64,000 nt of DNA from CAKSST01 sp045535505 (GCA_045535505.1 JAZSLU010000045.1:9291-73290); one strand, 5' to 3'; counted from the stretch's first letter, positions 10,419 to 18,871 are shown. Translations and numbers: made by a program. Notes: generated from the letters alone by a model not told the origin.

Positions 10419-11051
10419 GTGAATTTAATACTTATGGGCCCTCCGGGCGCCGGTAAAGGAACTCAAGCGAAACTTATTTGTGAAAAATTATCTATACCCG
10501 CAATTTCCACAGGTGACATTCTTCGAGAGGTTACCAAGTCGGGAACTGAGAAGGGTAATCAGATTAAGGCTCTTATTGATGCCGGCAATCTTGTTCCTGA
10601 TGATATCATTTTGGATATCATCAGGGAAAGAATTGCAAAAGATGATTGTTCCGGCGGTTTTTTGCTCGACGGCTTTCCTCGAACCATTCCGCAAGCAAAA
10701 GCGCTTGATGAAATGGGTATTGAAATTAACAAGGTTATTTTAATTGAGGTTCAAGACGAAGCAATCATAGCAAGAATGTCTAAAAGACGAGTCTGCGATG
10801 TATGCGGAGCAACGTATCATCTCGAACACAGAAAGCCTCTCAATGAGGGTGTTTGTGATGATTGCGGCGGCAAACTTGTTTGCCGTAAGGATGACGATCC
10901 AAAAACCGTAAAGGACAGATTAAGCGTTTATCATAAAACCACCGAACCTTTGATAAGTTATTATGAGCAATCACAAAGACTTTTCAAGGTTGACGGACGC
11001 AAAAGTATGGAAGATGTATTTAATACAATTCTTTCAGGCTTGGGGTTGTAA
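10419..11051 (+). CDS. adk: Adenylate kinase, zinc-LID type, GTG start
   Basis: Converts ATP and AMP to two ADP in the cytosol. The protein is 210 residues from GTG 10419, 10 bases after AGGAGG. An upstream in-frame extension overlapping secY has no family match. The P-loop GPPGAGKGT spans about residues 7-15, GFPRT is near 85, and the LID has two CxxC pairs (CDVC, CDDC) that bind structural zinc in Gram-positive long-form enzymes. It lies 2 bp before map. Confidence 0.97.
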   Translation: MNLILMGPPGAGKGTQAKLICEKLSIPAISTGDILREVTKSGTEKGNQIKALIDAGNLVPDDIILDIIRERIAKDDCSGGFLLDGFPRTIPQAKALDEMGIEINKVILIEVQDEAIIARMSKRRVCDVCGATYHLEHRKPLNEGVCDDCGGKLVCRKDDDPKTVKDRLSVYHKTTEPLISYYEQSQRLFKVDGRKSMEDVFNTILSGLGL

Positions 11052-11053
11052 AT

Positions 11054-11806
11054 ATGATAGTGCTTAAGACAGGCAGAGAACTCGCTTTAATGCGCGAGGC
11101 TTGTAGAATCTCTGCCGGTGCGTTAAAATTGATAGGCAGTGCGGTTCAACCCGGCGTTTCTACAGCTGAGCTTGACCAAATTGCTGAAAAATACATTCGC
11201 GAGCAGGGAGCAACACCTAACTTTAAAGGTTATCAAGGCTATCCTGCAACGGCATGTATATCAATAAACAACGAGGTTATTCATGGCATACCGTCAAAAA
11301 ATCGCATCATAAAAAACGGTGACATAGTCAGCGTTGACCTTGGTGCCTGCTTTGAGGGATACCACGGTGACAATGCCGCCACTTTTGCAGCAGGTGATAT
11401 TTCGCCTGAGGCAAAGCGGCTGATGGACACAACCCGCGAAAGCCTTTATGAAGGAATAAAAGCGGCGAGTGCCGGCGGCAGAATCGGTGATATTTCTTTT
11501 GCAGTTCAAAGGTATGTCGAGGCACGCGGTTACTCTGTGGTACGACAGTTTGTGGGCCATGGCGTAGGCACGAGCCTGCATGAAGCACCGGAAGTGCCAA
11601 ACTTTGGTACAGCCGGTAGGGGAGTAAGGTTAATGCCCGGTATGACATTAGCTATCGAACCCATGGTAAATATGGGCAAAGAAAAGGTTAAGGTTTTACC
11701 AGACGGTTGGACAGTACTCACCTGTGACGGTTCATTGTCAGCCCATTTTGAACATACTATTGCAATCACTAAAGACGGTCCTGTAATAATGACGGTTTGT
11801 GATTGA
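11054..11806 (+). CDS. map: Methionine aminopeptidase type I
   Basis: Removes the N-terminal methionine from nascent proteins. The 250 residues carry the pita-bread fold metal ligands: D in VSVDLGA, D in GYHGDNAATF, H in FVGHGVGTSLHE, E in TLAIEPMV, and E in FEHTIAIT. It sits in the usual place after adk, which couples protein export and maturation genes to ribosome synthesis. Confidence 0.97.
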   Translation: MIVLKTGRELALMREACRISAGALKLIGSAVQPGVSTAELDQIAEKYIREQGATPNFKGYQGYPATACISINNEVIHGIPSKNRIIKNGDIVSVDLGACFEGYHGDNAATFAAGDISPEAKRLMDTTRESLYEGIKAASAGGRIGDISFAVQRYVEARGYSVVRQFVGHGVGTSLHEAPEVPNFGTAGRGVRLMPGMTLAIEPMVNMGKEKVKVLPDGWTVLTCDGSLSAHFEHTIAITKDGPVIMTVCD

Positions 11807-11817
11807 CGGAGGCAAAT

Positions 11818-12075
11818 ATGAAATTCGGAAGAATAGTTTGTTCTAAAGCCGGGCGTGACAAAGGATGTTTTATGGTGATAGTAAAGGTTAATGACAAGCG
11901 CATTTATGTAGCCGACGGCAAACATAGAAAGCTTGACAATCCAAAACCTAAAAATCCCTTGCATCTTACTAAAACCGCCGCACAACTTGACATAGAAGAT
12001 ATGTCAACAAATAAATTACTGACGCAGGCGTTGAAAAAATTTGCAACGCAGGCGGACAGCCGGGAGGAACAATAA
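11818..12075 (+). CDS. KOW-domain RNA-binding protein (L14e-like)
   Basis: Small basic protein of 85 residues from ATG 11818 after GGAGG. The N-terminus has a KOW-like pattern ([20 protein letters not shown]) followed by [14 protein letters not shown]. Proteins like this sit between map and infA in many clostridia and resemble ribosomal L14e. A role in binding rRNA or translation factors is likely but unproven. The stop overlaps the infA start by one base. Confidence 0.85.
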   Translation: MKFGRIVCSKAGRDKGCFMVIVKVNDKRIYVADGKHRKLDNPKPKNPLHLTKTAAQLDIEDMSTNKLLTQALKKFATQADSREEQ

Positions 12076-12293
12076 TGTCTAAATCAGACATGATTGAGGT
12101 AGAGGGCACAGTTCTTGAGGCAATGCCTAACGCAATGTTTAAGGTAGAACTTCAAAACGGTCATGTAATTAATGCCCATATATCCGGAAAATTGCGTATG
12201 AACTTTATTCGCATCCTTCCGGGAGATAAGGTCACGGTTGAAATGTCACCGTACGATCTTTCTAAGGGCCGCATTACATGGCGCTCTAAGTAA
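12075..12293 (+). CDS. infA: Translation initiation factor IF-1
   Basis: OB-fold factor that binds the A-site region of the 30S subunit during initiation. The full 72 residues start [20 protein letters not shown] and include [21 protein letters not shown] overlaps the KOW gene stop. Followed by rpmJ. Confidence 0.98.
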   Translation: MSKSDMIEVEGTVLEAMPNAMFKVELQNGHVINAHISGKLRMNFIRILPGDKVTVEMSPYDLSKGRITWRSK

Positions 12294-12319
12294 TGGCTTA
12301 AATTTAGGAGGTATATAAA

Positions 12320-12433
12320 ATGAAAGTCAGACCTTCTGTTAAAAAGATTTGCGAAAAATGCAAAGTCATCAAACGCAAGGGACGTATCATGGTTATTTGT
12401 GAGAATCCCAAGCACAAACAGCGTCAGGGTTAA
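12320..12433 (+). CDS. rpmJ: 50S ribosomal protein L36 (C+ form)
   Basis: Smallest large-subunit protein, 37 residues, reading [20 protein letters not shown] and ending PKHKQRQG. It carries the C-x2-C-x12-C-x4-H zinc ligands of the C+ form. SD TAGGAGG lies at 12305-12311. The order infA-rpmJ-rpsM is conserved in Firmicutes. Confidence 0.97.
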   Translation: MKVRPSVKKICEKCKVIKRKGRIMVICENPKHKQRQG

Positions 12434-12469
12434 CCTGTTCGCACAAATAATGTGGAGGTGCATTGATAA

Positions 12470-12838
12470 ATGGCACGTATTGCCGGTGTAGACCTGCCTA
12501 ACGAAAAAAGAGTTGAAATTGGACTCACATATATTTTCGGTATAGGTCTTACAGTATCAAAAAAGATTCTCGCTGACACAGGTATCAACCCTGACACACG
12601 CGTTAAGGATCTCACTGAAGAAGACATAGCTAAATTGCGTGAGTATATCGAGCACAATGTACAGACCGAGGGTGACCTTCGTCGTGCAACTGCTATGGAT
12701 ATCAAACGCCTTATTGAAATCGGAAGCTACCGTGGCACACGCCATCGTAAAGGCTTGCCGGTAAGAGGGCAGCGTTCAAAGACAAATGCCCGTACTCGCA
12801 AAGGTCCCAGAAAGACCATGGCTAATAAGAAGAAGTAA
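12470..12838 (+). CDS. rpsM: 30S ribosomal protein S13
   Basis: Small-subunit head protein that contacts P-site tRNA and S19. The 122 residues run from [22 protein letters not shown] to the basic C-terminal tail ([18 protein letters not shown]) that enters the P site. SD GGAGG precedes ATG 12470. Confidence 0.97.
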   Translation: MARIAGVDLPNEKRVEIGLTYIFGIGLTVSKKILADTGINPDTRVKDLTEEDIAKLREYIEHNVQTEGDLRRATAMDIKRLIEIGSYRGTRHRKGLPVRGQRSKTNARTRKGPRKTMANKKK

Positions 12839-12853
12839 TGGAGGGAAGATAAT

Positions 12854-13252
12854 ATGGCTACAAAGGGTAAAACAACAACCACCCGCAGACGCCGCGAAAA
12901 GAAAAACATCGAAAAGGGCTCTGTCCATATCCAGTCAACCTTCAACAATACTATTGTTACAATAACAGATACTCAGGGTAATGCGATTTCCTGGGCATCA
13001 GCTGGTGAACTTGGATTCCGTGGTTCAAGAAAATCTACTCCGTTTGCTGCACAAAGTGCTGCAGAAATAGCTGCTAAGGCTGCTATGGAGCATGGTCTTA
13101 AAACCGTTGAGGTTTTTGTTAAGGGCCCCGGCGCCGGACGCGAAGCTGCTATCCGTGCGTTACAGGCGGCAGGACTTGAAGTAAGTCTTATTAAAGACGT
13201 TACTCCCATCCCGCACAATGGATGCCGTCCGCCTAAGAGAAGAAGAGTATAA
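12854..13252 (+). CDS. rpsK: 30S ribosomal protein S11
   Basis: Platform protein at the mRNA exit. The 132 residues include [18 protein letters not shown] and the strongly conserved C-terminus [17 protein letters not shown]. Conserved position between rpsM and rpsD. Confidence 0.98.
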   Translation: MATKGKTTTTRRRREKKNIEKGSVHIQSTFNNTIVTITDTQGNAISWASAGELGFRGSRKSTPFAAQSAAEIAAKAAMEHGLKTVEVFVKGPGAGREAAIRALQAAGLEVSLIKDVTPIPHNGCRPPKRRRV

Positions 13253-13273
13253 CCGTTTGGAGGGTAAATAGAT

Positions 13274-13900
13274 ATGGCAAGATATACTGGTCCGGCTTGC
13301 AAACTTTGCCGCAGAGAAGGCCAAAAGCTTTTCTTAAAAGGCGAGCGTTGCTATTCCGGTAAATGTTCAGTGGCTCAAAGAGCTTATGCCCCCGGCCAGC
13401 ACGGTCAGGGTCGCAAAAAGACATCCGAATACGGTTTACAACTTCGTGCTAAGCAAAGAGCAAGACGTTTTTACGGTGTTCTGGAGTCTCAGTTCCATCA
13501 TTATTTTGAGATGGCTGAAAGAAAACCCGGTGTAACAGGTACAAACCTGCTTCGCATTCTTGAAAGCCGTCTTGATAACGTTGTTTATCGCGTAGGTTTC
13601 GCTTCATCAAGAGCAGAAGCCAGACAGCTTGTAACTCATGGTCACTATGAAGTTAACGGCAAACGCGTTAACATTCCTTCATATCTGCTTCGTGCAGGCG
13701 ATGTTGTTAAGGTATGCGCAAAAAGCGCCGATACCGATAAGATGAAGGCTGTATTTGAGGCTAACTCAGGTCGTCCCGTTCCCCAGTGGATTGACCTTAA
13801 CAAAGATGCTCATGAAGCAAAGATTCTTAATCTGCCTGAACGCGATCAGATTGAGGCACCTGTTGAAGAACAACTTATTGTTGAGTTCTATTCAAAATAA
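13274..13900 (+). CDS. rpsD: 30S ribosomal protein S4 (C+ form)
   Basis: 16S rRNA primary binder and accuracy protein. The 208 residues include an N-terminal zinc site (cysteines 9, 12, 26 and 31) and the S4 RNA-binding domain around [26 protein letters not shown]. In other bacteria S4 represses the alpha operon. The terminator-like hairpin directly downstream of this gene is of interest for that reason. Confidence 0.98.
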   Translation: MARYTGPACKLCRREGQKLFLKGERCYSGKCSVAQRAYAPGQHGQGRKKTSEYGLQLRAKQRARRFYGVLESQFHHYFEMAERKPGVTGTNLLRILESRLDNVVYRVGFASSRAEARQLVTHGHYEVNGKRVNIPSYLLRAGDVVKVCAKSADTDKMKAVFEANSGRPVPQWIDLNKDAHEAKILNLPERDQIEAPVEEQLIVEFYSK

Positions 13901-13920
13901 TTAGGAACAATGTTTTTAAT

Positions 13921-13957
13921 AGGCGGAAAAAACCGCACTGCTTTCGCCTGTTTTTTA
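13921..13957 (+). terminator. Hairpin with T-run between rpsD and rpoA, possible attenuator
   Basis: The arms AGGCGgAAA (13921-13929, one bulged base) and TTTCGCCT (13942-13949) enclose about 12 bases and are followed by TTTTTT. It stands inside the alpha operon before rpoA, so it would act as a partial terminator or processing site rather than an operon end. I saw no separate strong promoter between it and rpoA. Confidence 0.55.
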
Positions 13958-13991
13958 CATTATTTTTTGTGCGGAGAAATGGAGCTTTTGC

Positions 13992-14942
13992 ATGATAGAA
14001 ATTGAAAAGCCCAGAATTGAAACGCTGGAGTTATCGGGCGACGGTACCTACGGTAAGTTTGTCATGAAACCTCTTGAGAGAGGCTATGGCACTACTCTTG
14101 GCAACAGCATGAGACGCGTATTGCTTTCAACACTTGAGGGTGTAGCTGTTACATCAGTTAAGATTGACGGTGTAGTTCACGAATTTTCAACTATTGAAGG
14201 CGTGAAAGAGGATGTTACTGAAATCATCCTTAATATCAAAAGTCTTACTGCATTGCTTCATACAGAGGAACCTAAAAAGGTGTTGATTGAAGCAGAAGGT
14301 CCTTGCGTTGTTACCGGTGCTTCTATCAAAACAGATTCAGAAGTTGAGATACTTAACCCTGATCTTTACATTGCAACTGTCGGTGAAGGTGGCAAGCTTG
14401 TTATGGAGCTTACACTTGAGAAGGGCAGAGGATATGTACCTGTTGAGCGTAACAAGACCGAAAAAGACGTTATTGGCGTTATTAAGGTTGACTCAATATT
14501 CACACCTGTTCTCAAATGTAATTATACAGTTGAGAGCACACGTGTTGGTCATTTAATTGACTATGACTGCCTTACCTTAGAGGTTTGGACAAACGGTACA
14601 ATCAAGGCTAACGATGCTGTTTCGCTTTCTGCAAAGATTTTGCGTGACCATCTCGCTTTGTTCCATGACTTGTCTGATGCTGCAAACAGTGAAGAAAGTT
14701 TACTTTCTGAAAAAGGTGACAGAGCTAAAGAAAAGGTTCTCGATATGACTATTGAAGAACTTGACCTTTCAGTTCGTAGCTTTAACTGCTTGAAGCGTGC
14801 CGGTATTAATACCGTGCAAGACTTAATTAACAAGACCGAGGAAGATATGATGAAAGTCAGAAACCTCGGACGTAAATCCCTTGAAGAGGTCGTACAGAAG
14901 CTTAGTTCTTTCGGCTACGCACTCAGCAAGGAAAGTGAATAA
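13992..14942 (+). CDS. rpoA: DNA-directed RNA polymerase subunit alpha
   Basis: Scaffold for RNA polymerase assembly and target of activators and UP elements. The 316 residues have the N-terminal dimerisation domain ([24 protein letters not shown] at about residues 28-51). After a linker comes the C-terminal DNA-binding domain with [20 protein letters not shown] and [14 protein letters not shown] 13992 follows GGAG. rpoB and rpoC are not in the window. Confidence 0.98.
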   Translation: MIEIEKPRIETLELSGDGTYGKFVMKPLERGYGTTLGNSMRRVLLSTLEGVAVTSVKIDGVVHEFSTIEGVKEDVTEIILNIKSLTALLHTEEPKKVLIEAEGPCVVTGASIKTDSEVEILNPDLYIATVGEGGKLVMELTLEKGRGYVPVERNKTEKDVIGVIKVDSIFTPVLKCNYTVESTRVGHLIDYDCLTLEVWTNGTIKANDAVSLSAKILRDHLALFHDLSDAANSEESLLSEKGDRAKEKVLDMTIEELDLSVRSFNCLKRAGINTVQDLINKTEEDMMKVRNLGRKSLEEVVQKLSSFGYALSKESE

Positions 14943-14964
14943 TACCGGTTAGGAGTGAATTAGA

Positions 14965-15306
14965 ATGCCCGGAACGAGAAAACTCGGCAGAACCAGCTCT
15001 CATAGGCTCTCAATGCTCAGAGGTATGGTAACATATCTTATTGAGAACGGTAAGGTTGAAACAACCGAAACACGTGCCAAAGAGGTTCGTTCTTTAGCCG
15101 AAAAGTATATAACCCTCGCAAAAGAAAACACTCTTTACAACAAACGCTTGGCTATGGCTTTCATTACTAAGGAAGATGTTGTTAAAAAGTTGTTTGACGA
15201 GGTGGCACCTAAGTATGCCAACCGTTCTGGCGGATACACCCGCATTACAAAGATTGGTCCTCGTAGAGGCGATGCTGCTGAAATGGCAATCATCGAACTT
15301 CTGTAA
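14965..15306 (+). CDS. rplQ: 50S ribosomal protein L17
   Basis: Large-subunit protein near the tunnel exit. The 113 residues run from [21 protein letters not shown] to [14 protein letters not shown]. Last gene of the cluster, followed by a terminator. In many Firmicutes ecfA1A2T, truA and rplM-rpsI follow here; they do not in this genome. Confidence 0.97.
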   Translation: MPGTRKLGRTSSHRLSMLRGMVTYLIENGKVETTETRAKEVRSLAEKYITLAKENTLYNKRLAMAFITKEDVVKKLFDEVAPKYANRSGGYTRITKIGPRRGDAAEMAIIELL

Positions 15307-15341
15307 AGCGCTTTAGTATCTGTAACGGAATATAAAAAATT

Positions 15342-15393
15342 ATCAGACCCTCACATCGTTGCTTTAAAAATGATGCGGGGGCCTGATTTTTTA
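15342..15393 (+). terminator. Intrinsic terminator of the ribosomal cluster
   Basis: The 16-base arms ATCAGACCCTCACATC (15342-15357) and its partner ending GGGGGCCTGAT at 15386 pair with a few mismatches and wobbles, and T-rich sequence follows. It lies 35 bp after rplQ. Confidence 0.8.
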
Positions 15394-15412
15394 TATGTTA
15401 CGCTTTGTCACG

Positions 15413-15440
15413 TTGTTTTTTTAGCTTTTTGTGTTATAAT
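15413..15440 (+). promoter_or_regulatory. Sigma-A type promoter for the XRE gene
   Basis: TTGTTT at 15413-15418, a 16-base spacer, and a perfect TATAAT at 15435-15440. The start codon of the regulator is at 15474. Confidence 0.6.
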
Positions 15441-15473
15441 CTTTTTAAAATATATTTTTGGAAGCGAAATGTT

Positions 15474-16073
15474 ATGGAATTTAATGAAAAATTACAGAAT
15501 CTAAGAAAGCAAAAGGGTTATACTCAAGAAGAACTTGCGAATGCGCTTTATGTTTCAAGAACGGCTATATCAAAATGGGAATCGGGCAGGGGATATCCTA
15601 ATATAGATTCACTAAAAAGCCTTGCAGAACTGTTTTCCGTAACCGTTGATGAGTTGCTATCTAGTGACGAGCTATTAAATTTGGCAGAACGTGACAAAAA
15701 TCAAACAAAAAAGAATATACGTAACACAATGTTTGCTTTGTTAGATGTTTCAATGGTAATGTTGTTGTTTTTACCCTTGTTTGCCCAAAGAAAAGGCGGC
15801 GTTGTTCAAGAGGTTTCTCTTTTGATTTTTTCTGCCTCAACACCATATTTAAAGTTAATTCCTGTTATTTTACTTGTTTTTACGATGGCCATGGGAATTT
15901 TCTCGTTGGCTTTCAAAAACGCTTACAGCGCATTTTACATAACATTATTCACAAGAGTGTCTCTGGTATCAAACGCAGTTATGATGATTTTGTTTATCAT
16001 AAGTCTTCAACCCTATGCAGCAATATTTGTATTTGCTTTTTTAACAATTAAGGTTTTCTTGATAATAAAATAA
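15474..16073 (+). CDS. XRE-family regulator with C-terminal membrane segments
   Basis: About 199 residues from ATG 15474. Residues 5-63 form a Cro/C1-type helix-turn-helix (YTQEELANALYVSRTAISKWESGRGYPN). The rest is hydrophobic with about four predicted membrane helices, the last starting near residue 165. Membrane-anchored XRE proteins of this layout are common in clostridia, where they may sense envelope or peptide signals; no target can be named. An upstream in-frame extension to 15405 is AT-rich and overlaps the promoter, so it is rejected. Confidence 0.85.
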   Translation: MEFNEKLQNLRKQKGYTQEELANALYVSRTAISKWESGRGYPNIDSLKSLAELFSVTVDELLSSDELLNLAERDKNQTKKNIRNTMFALLDVSMVMLLFLPLFAQRKGGVVQEVSLLIFSASTPYLKLIPVILLVFTMAMGIFSLAFKNAYSAFYITLFTRVSLVSNAVMMILFIISLQPYAAIFVFAFLTIKVFLIIK

Positions 16074-16082
16074 TAATGTTAC

Positions 16083-16112
16083 AAAAGGTGTCACGAATGT
16101 GACCCCTTTTTT
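16083..16112 (+). terminator. Terminator after XRE gene
   Basis: AAAAGGTGTCAC (16083-16094) and GTGACCCCTTTT (from 16099) pair with one mismatch around a 4-base loop and run into TTTTTT. It ends 53 bp before the next start. Confidence 0.7.
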
Positions 16113-16165
16113 CTTTTATAAATATCAACCCACCTTTACAATGTTAAGTAGAAGGTGGTGATAAT

Positions 16166-16810
16166 ATGAAAAGAAATAGTCAAAACAGTTTGTTTTTGCC
16201 GATCTCAATCTTACTGGCTTTTGTTTTGTGGACAGTGTTAATTTGTTTGGTGGATGTGAGAAAAATTGGACCAAGCGGGTCGAGCGTTGGCTTAGCAACC
16301 TTAAATGAGTTTATATTTAAACTTACAGGTGTGCATTTAAAACTGTACAATATTACTGATTGGCTAGGTCTCGTACCGATTGGCGTAGCTTTTTGTTTTG
16401 CATTAATGGGATTGTGTCAATGGATAAAAAGAAAGAGTATAAGAAAAGTTGATTATAGCTTACTAATTCTAGGAGGTTATTATATTGTCGTTATAGCTTT
16501 ATATCTATTTTTTGAAAAGGTTGCTATAAATTATAGACCGGTGTTTATAAATGGATGTTTAGAAGCATCATATCCGTCATCGACAACATTATTAGTAATG
16601 TGCGTTATGCCTACTGCTGTATTGCAGTTAAATGAGCGTATAGAGCATAAGACATTAAAGTTGTGTATTAATGCGGTAATTACTATATTCGCTGTTTTTA
16701 TGGTTGCAGGCAGATTAATAAGCGGTGTACATTGGTTTACTGATATCATAGGGGGATTATTGTTAAGCTGTGGTCTTGTGATGACCTATAAGTGCGTTTT
16801 AAACAAATGA
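16166..16810 (+). CDS. PAP2-like membrane protein with degenerate active site
   Basis: The 214-residue protein has about six hydrophobic segments and the layout of the PAP2/phosphatidic acid phosphatase fold. Motif 3 is recognisable (GRLISGVHWFTDIIGG, with H and D). Motif 2, normally PSGH, reads YPSSTT without the histidine, and motif 1 reads EKVAINYRP, with E where the Kx6RP lysine is expected. It may bind rather than hydrolyse lipid phosphates, or act on a different substrate. SD AGGTGG precedes ATG 16166. Confidence 0.75.
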   Translation: MKRNSQNSLFLPISILLAFVLWTVLICLVDVRKIGPSGSSVGLATLNEFIFKLTGVHLKLYNITDWLGLVPIGVAFCFALMGLCQWIKRKSIRKVDYSLLILGGYYIVVIALYLFFEKVAINYRPVFINGCLEASYPSSTTLLVMCVMPTAVLQLNERIEHKTLKLCINAVITIFAVFMVAGRLISGVHWFTDIIGGLLLSCGLVMTYKCVLNK

Positions 16811-16813
16811 AAC

Positions 16814-16981
16814 ATTTGCCTTTGACAAATATGAAGTAATGTGCATTCGCACATTATGAAGTTTTCTGCGTAGCAGAAAATGAAGTAAAATAAATTCCTT
16901 TTATGCCCGCAGGCATTTCATATTGCGAAGCAATATTTCATACGCGAAGCGTACTTCATAAATTACGCATGGAATTTATTT
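16814..16981 (+). repeat. Multi-hairpin repeat array with ATGAAGT/ACTTCAT spacers
   Basis: At least six small perfect hairpins lie in tandem: 16814-16830, 16838-16855, 16862-16880, 16903-16916, 16920-16936 and 16941-16953. The left ones are separated by (A)TGAAGT and the right ones by TTCAT. ATGAAGT (16856-16862) and ACTTCAT (16953-16959) are exact reverse complements. An 11-bp outer arm AAATAAATTCC (16888-16898) pairs with GGAATTTATTT (16971-16981) and closes three hairpins into a cloverleaf. No coding potential. It looks like a small non-autonomous palindromic element; the family is not known to me. Confidence 0.8.
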
Positions 16982-16985
16982 CATT

Positions 16986-17069
16986 GTTCTCAAAGAGATA
17001 AACAAAAAATGCTCCGTAAAAACGGAGCATTTTGTTTTTCGGTAAAGCCGAAATTATCTCTTTGAGAAC
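16986..17069. repeat. 16-bp inverted repeat copying the rpsI 3' end
   Basis: GTTCTCAAAGAGATAA (16986-17001) is the exact reverse complement of 17054-17069, which encodes the last residues and stop of rpsI. The two copies enclose the rpsI terminator and a TTTCGG/CCGAAA hairpin, giving a three-way junction in the minus-strand transcript. Confidence 0.75.
17006..17033 (-). terminator. Bidirectional terminator downstream of rpsI
   Basis: AAAATGCTCCG (17006-17016) and CGGAGCATTTT (17023-17033) form a perfect 11-bp stem with a 6-base loop. T-runs follow on both strands, so it can stop rpsI transcription and also transcripts from the plus side. Confidence 0.85.
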
Positions 17070-17452
17070 TGGGGTGCACGACGTGCGCCTTTAAGACCGT
17101 ATTTCTTACGTTCTTTCATTCTCTGGTCACGAGTCAAGAGACCGGCTTTCTTGAGAACAGCGCGAAGTTCTGCATCGTGTAAAAGCAATGCACGTGCAAT
17201 ACCATGGCGGATTGCGCCTGCCTGACCGGTAACGCCGCCGCCGTTTACACGGCATACAACATCAACTTTGCCGAGTGTATCGGTGAGGTTGAGGGGCTGA
17301 CGAACGATCAGCTTAAGGGTTTCGAGGCCAAAATAATCATCAATATCACGATCATTGATTGTGATTTTGCCTGTACCTGCATAAAGACGTACACGTGCTA
17401 CAGAGCTCTTTCTGCGGCCTGTACCATAGTAATAAGGTTTTCCTTCGTACAT
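17054..17452 (-). CDS. rpsI: 30S ribosomal protein S9
   Basis: Small-subunit protein whose C-terminal tail touches P-site tRNA. The 132 residues have the typical [17 protein letters not shown] start, the [20 protein letters not shown] core, and the tail RRAPQFSKR. It follows rplM by 18 bp with SD AAGGAGAGG. Confidence 0.97.
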   Translation of the reverse strand: MYEGKPYYYGTGRRKSSVARVRLYAGTGKITINDRDIDDYFGLETLKLIVRQPLNLTDTLGKVDVVCRVNGGGVTGQAGAIRHGIARALLLHDAELRAVLKKAGLLTRDQRMKERKKYGLKGARRAPQFSKR

Positions 17453-17470
17453 TATAGTGCCTCTCCTTCC

Positions 17471-17899
17471 TTAAAACTCAACTGCTTCAGGTTTCTGAGC
17501 AGCTTGCTTGTGATTTGCATCTTTATAAATGCGTAAACGTGTTAATGCCTTGCGGCCGATTGTGGTGTCCGGTACCATTCTCTTAACAGCTAATTCCATA
17601 GCCAACTCGGGTTTTTTAGCCATTAAGTCAGCATATTTAATTTCTTTAAGACCGCCGATATAACCGGAGTGATGACGGTAATACTTTTGTTGCATCTTTT
17701 TGCCTGTAAGGACAACGTCTGCAGCATTGATGATAACAACGTGGTCGCCACAGTCAACGTGAGGAGTAAACTCGGGCTTGCCTTTGCCGCGGAGAAGAAC
17801 AGCAGCCTGAACTGCAACCTTACCAAGCGGTTTGCCGGCAGCGTCGATGATGTACCATTTACGCTGAATGTCCGATGCTTTTGCCATAAAAGTGGACAT
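17471..17899 (-). CDS. rplM: 50S ribosomal protein L13
   Basis: Early-assembly large-subunit protein, 142 residues, starting MSTFMAKASDIQRKWYIIDA, with DHVVIINAADVVLTGKK and YYRHHSGYIGGLKE. SD GGAGGT precedes ATG. It forms a two-gene operon with rpsI under its own promoter, separated from the S10-spc-alpha cluster and facing it. Confidence 0.97.
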   Translation of the reverse strand: MSTFMAKASDIQRKWYIIDAAGKPLGKVAVQAAVLLRGKGKPEFTPHVDCGDHVVIINAADVVLTGKKMQQKYYRHHSGYIGGLKEIKYADLMAKKPELAMELAVKRMVPDTTIGRKALTRLRIYKDANHKQAAQKPEAVEF

Positions 17900-17942
17900 A
17901 ACTTTAAACCTCCAAAATATTTTTCGTTAGTCAACGTTAGAT

Positions 17943-17971
17943 ATAATATCACAAGCTTGAAATAAAGTCAA
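17943..17971 (-). promoter_or_regulatory. Promoter of rplM-rpsI
   Basis: On minus: TTGACT (17966-17971), 17-base spacer, TATTAT (17943-17948). The expected start near 17936 leaves a short leader of about 37 bases before rplM. Confidence 0.8.
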
Positions 17972-18096
17972 CATAATTTTTTCTAAATTTTAAAATAAAT
18001 TTCATTATCTTTAATTTACTCTTTATTACTCTTTTTTTCTCTGTCTTTCTCACTTTTTATTTTTAAATTTGCGATTTTAGTAAAAAAATGTATTTC

Positions 18097-18125
18097 TTGA
18101 CAAAAAATGTCGGTTTTCGTATAAT
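18097..18125 (+). promoter_or_regulatory. Strong sigma-A promoter of the AbrB-like gene
   Basis: Perfect TTGACA (18097-18102), a 17-base spacer and perfect TATAAT (18120-18125), 40 bp before the ATG. Confidence 0.9.
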
Positions 18126-18165
18126 ATGGAATATAATCAGTATGTTAATATAAGGAGAACCAATT

Positions 18166-18423
18166 ATGAAAGAGACAGGTATGATACGCCCTGTTGACCG
18201 TTTGGGCAGAGTGGTTATCCCCATGGAAATTCGCAGAACCTTTAATATGGATAAAGAAGGTGACTGTTTTGAAATTTTTACTGAAGGCGACAAAATTATT
18301 TTAAAAAAATACAATCCCAGTTGTGTCTTTTGCGGTTCGCTTGAAAACACCATTACAATGAACGATAGGGTAGTTTGCAAGGACTGCATTACAAAGTTGA
18401 ACAAGATATCAGAGATTCTTTAA
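18166..18423 (+). CDS. AbrB/SpoVT-type regulator with C-terminal zinc motif
   Basis: The 85-residue protein has an N-terminal swapped-hairpin AbrB domain, IRPVDRLGRVVIPMEIRRTFNM, that binds DNA as a dimer. A short tail follows with CVFCG and CKDC pairs suited to one zinc ion. Such small AbrB proteins are transition-state or sporulation regulators in Bacilli and Clostridia. It has its own consensus promoter and ends at a terminator shared with rplL. Confidence 0.9.
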   Translation: MKETGMIRPVDRLGRVVIPMEIRRTFNMDKEGDCFEIFTEGDKIILKKYNPSCVFCGSLENTITMNDRVVCKDCITKLNKISEIL

Positions 18424-18443
18424 TTTTGCTATTAAACATAATA

Positions 18444-18477
18444 AAAAAGCCCCAGACAATCGTCTGCGACTTTTTTT
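18444..18477. terminator. Bidirectional terminator between abrB-like gene and rplL
   Basis: AAAAAGccCCAGAC (18444-18457) and GTCTGcgaCTTTTTTT (18462-18477) pair with an AATC loop. A-run and T-run flank the stem, so it can end transcripts from both converging genes. Confidence 0.75.
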
Positions 18478-18493
18478 AGCGTATATAACGAAC

Positions 18494-18871
18494 TTATTTA
18501 AGTTCAACAGTTGCGCCAACCTCAACCAATTTAGCTTTAAGAGCTTCAGCATCTTCTTTAGAAGCACCTTCTTTGATTGCTTTGGGAGCGCCGTCAACGA
18601 GAGCCTTAGCTTCTGCAAGACCAAGACCAGTAACGTCTTTAACAACTTTGATAACCTTGATTTTCTCTGCGCCAGCAGCAGTAAGAACAACGTCAAACTC
18701 AGTTTTCTCTTCTGCAGGAGCAGCAGCGGCAGCAGCAGGAGCAGCAGCAACAGCAACAGGAGCAGCAGCAGAAACGCCGAATTCTTCTTCGAGAGCTTTA
18801 ACGAGCTCAGAAAGCTCTAAAACAGTAAGTGCTTTAACTTCTTCAATAAGATTTGTAACCTTTTCAGACAT
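18494..18871 (-). CDS. rplL: 50S ribosomal protein L7/L12
   Basis: Stalk protein that recruits translation GTPases. The 125 residues have the N-terminal dimerisation part ([25 protein letters not shown]), an alanine-rich hinge at about residues 35-53, and the C-terminal domain with [27 protein letters not shown]. It ends the operon. In most bacteria rpoB follows, but here a terminator and a convergent gene follow. Confidence 0.98.
   Translation of the reverse strand: MSEKVTNLIEEVKALTVLELSELVKALEEEFGVSAAAPVAVAAAPAAAAAAPAEEKTEFDVVLTAAGAEKIKVIKVVKDVTGLGLAEAKALVDGAPKAIKEGASKEDAEALKAKLVEVGATVELK

Noticed and set aside
11294..11985. Several minus-strand open frames opposite map and the KOW gene
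   Set aside because: Shadow frames of well-supported genes, with arginine/histidine-rich nonsense composition.
16814..16981. Possible CRISPR array
   Set aside because: Repeated units are only 5-7 bases, hairpins differ in sequence, spacing is irregular, and no cas genes are present.
18421..18494. Remains of rpoB downstream of rplL
   Set aside because: Only a bidirectional terminator and the end of the AbrB-like gene are present.
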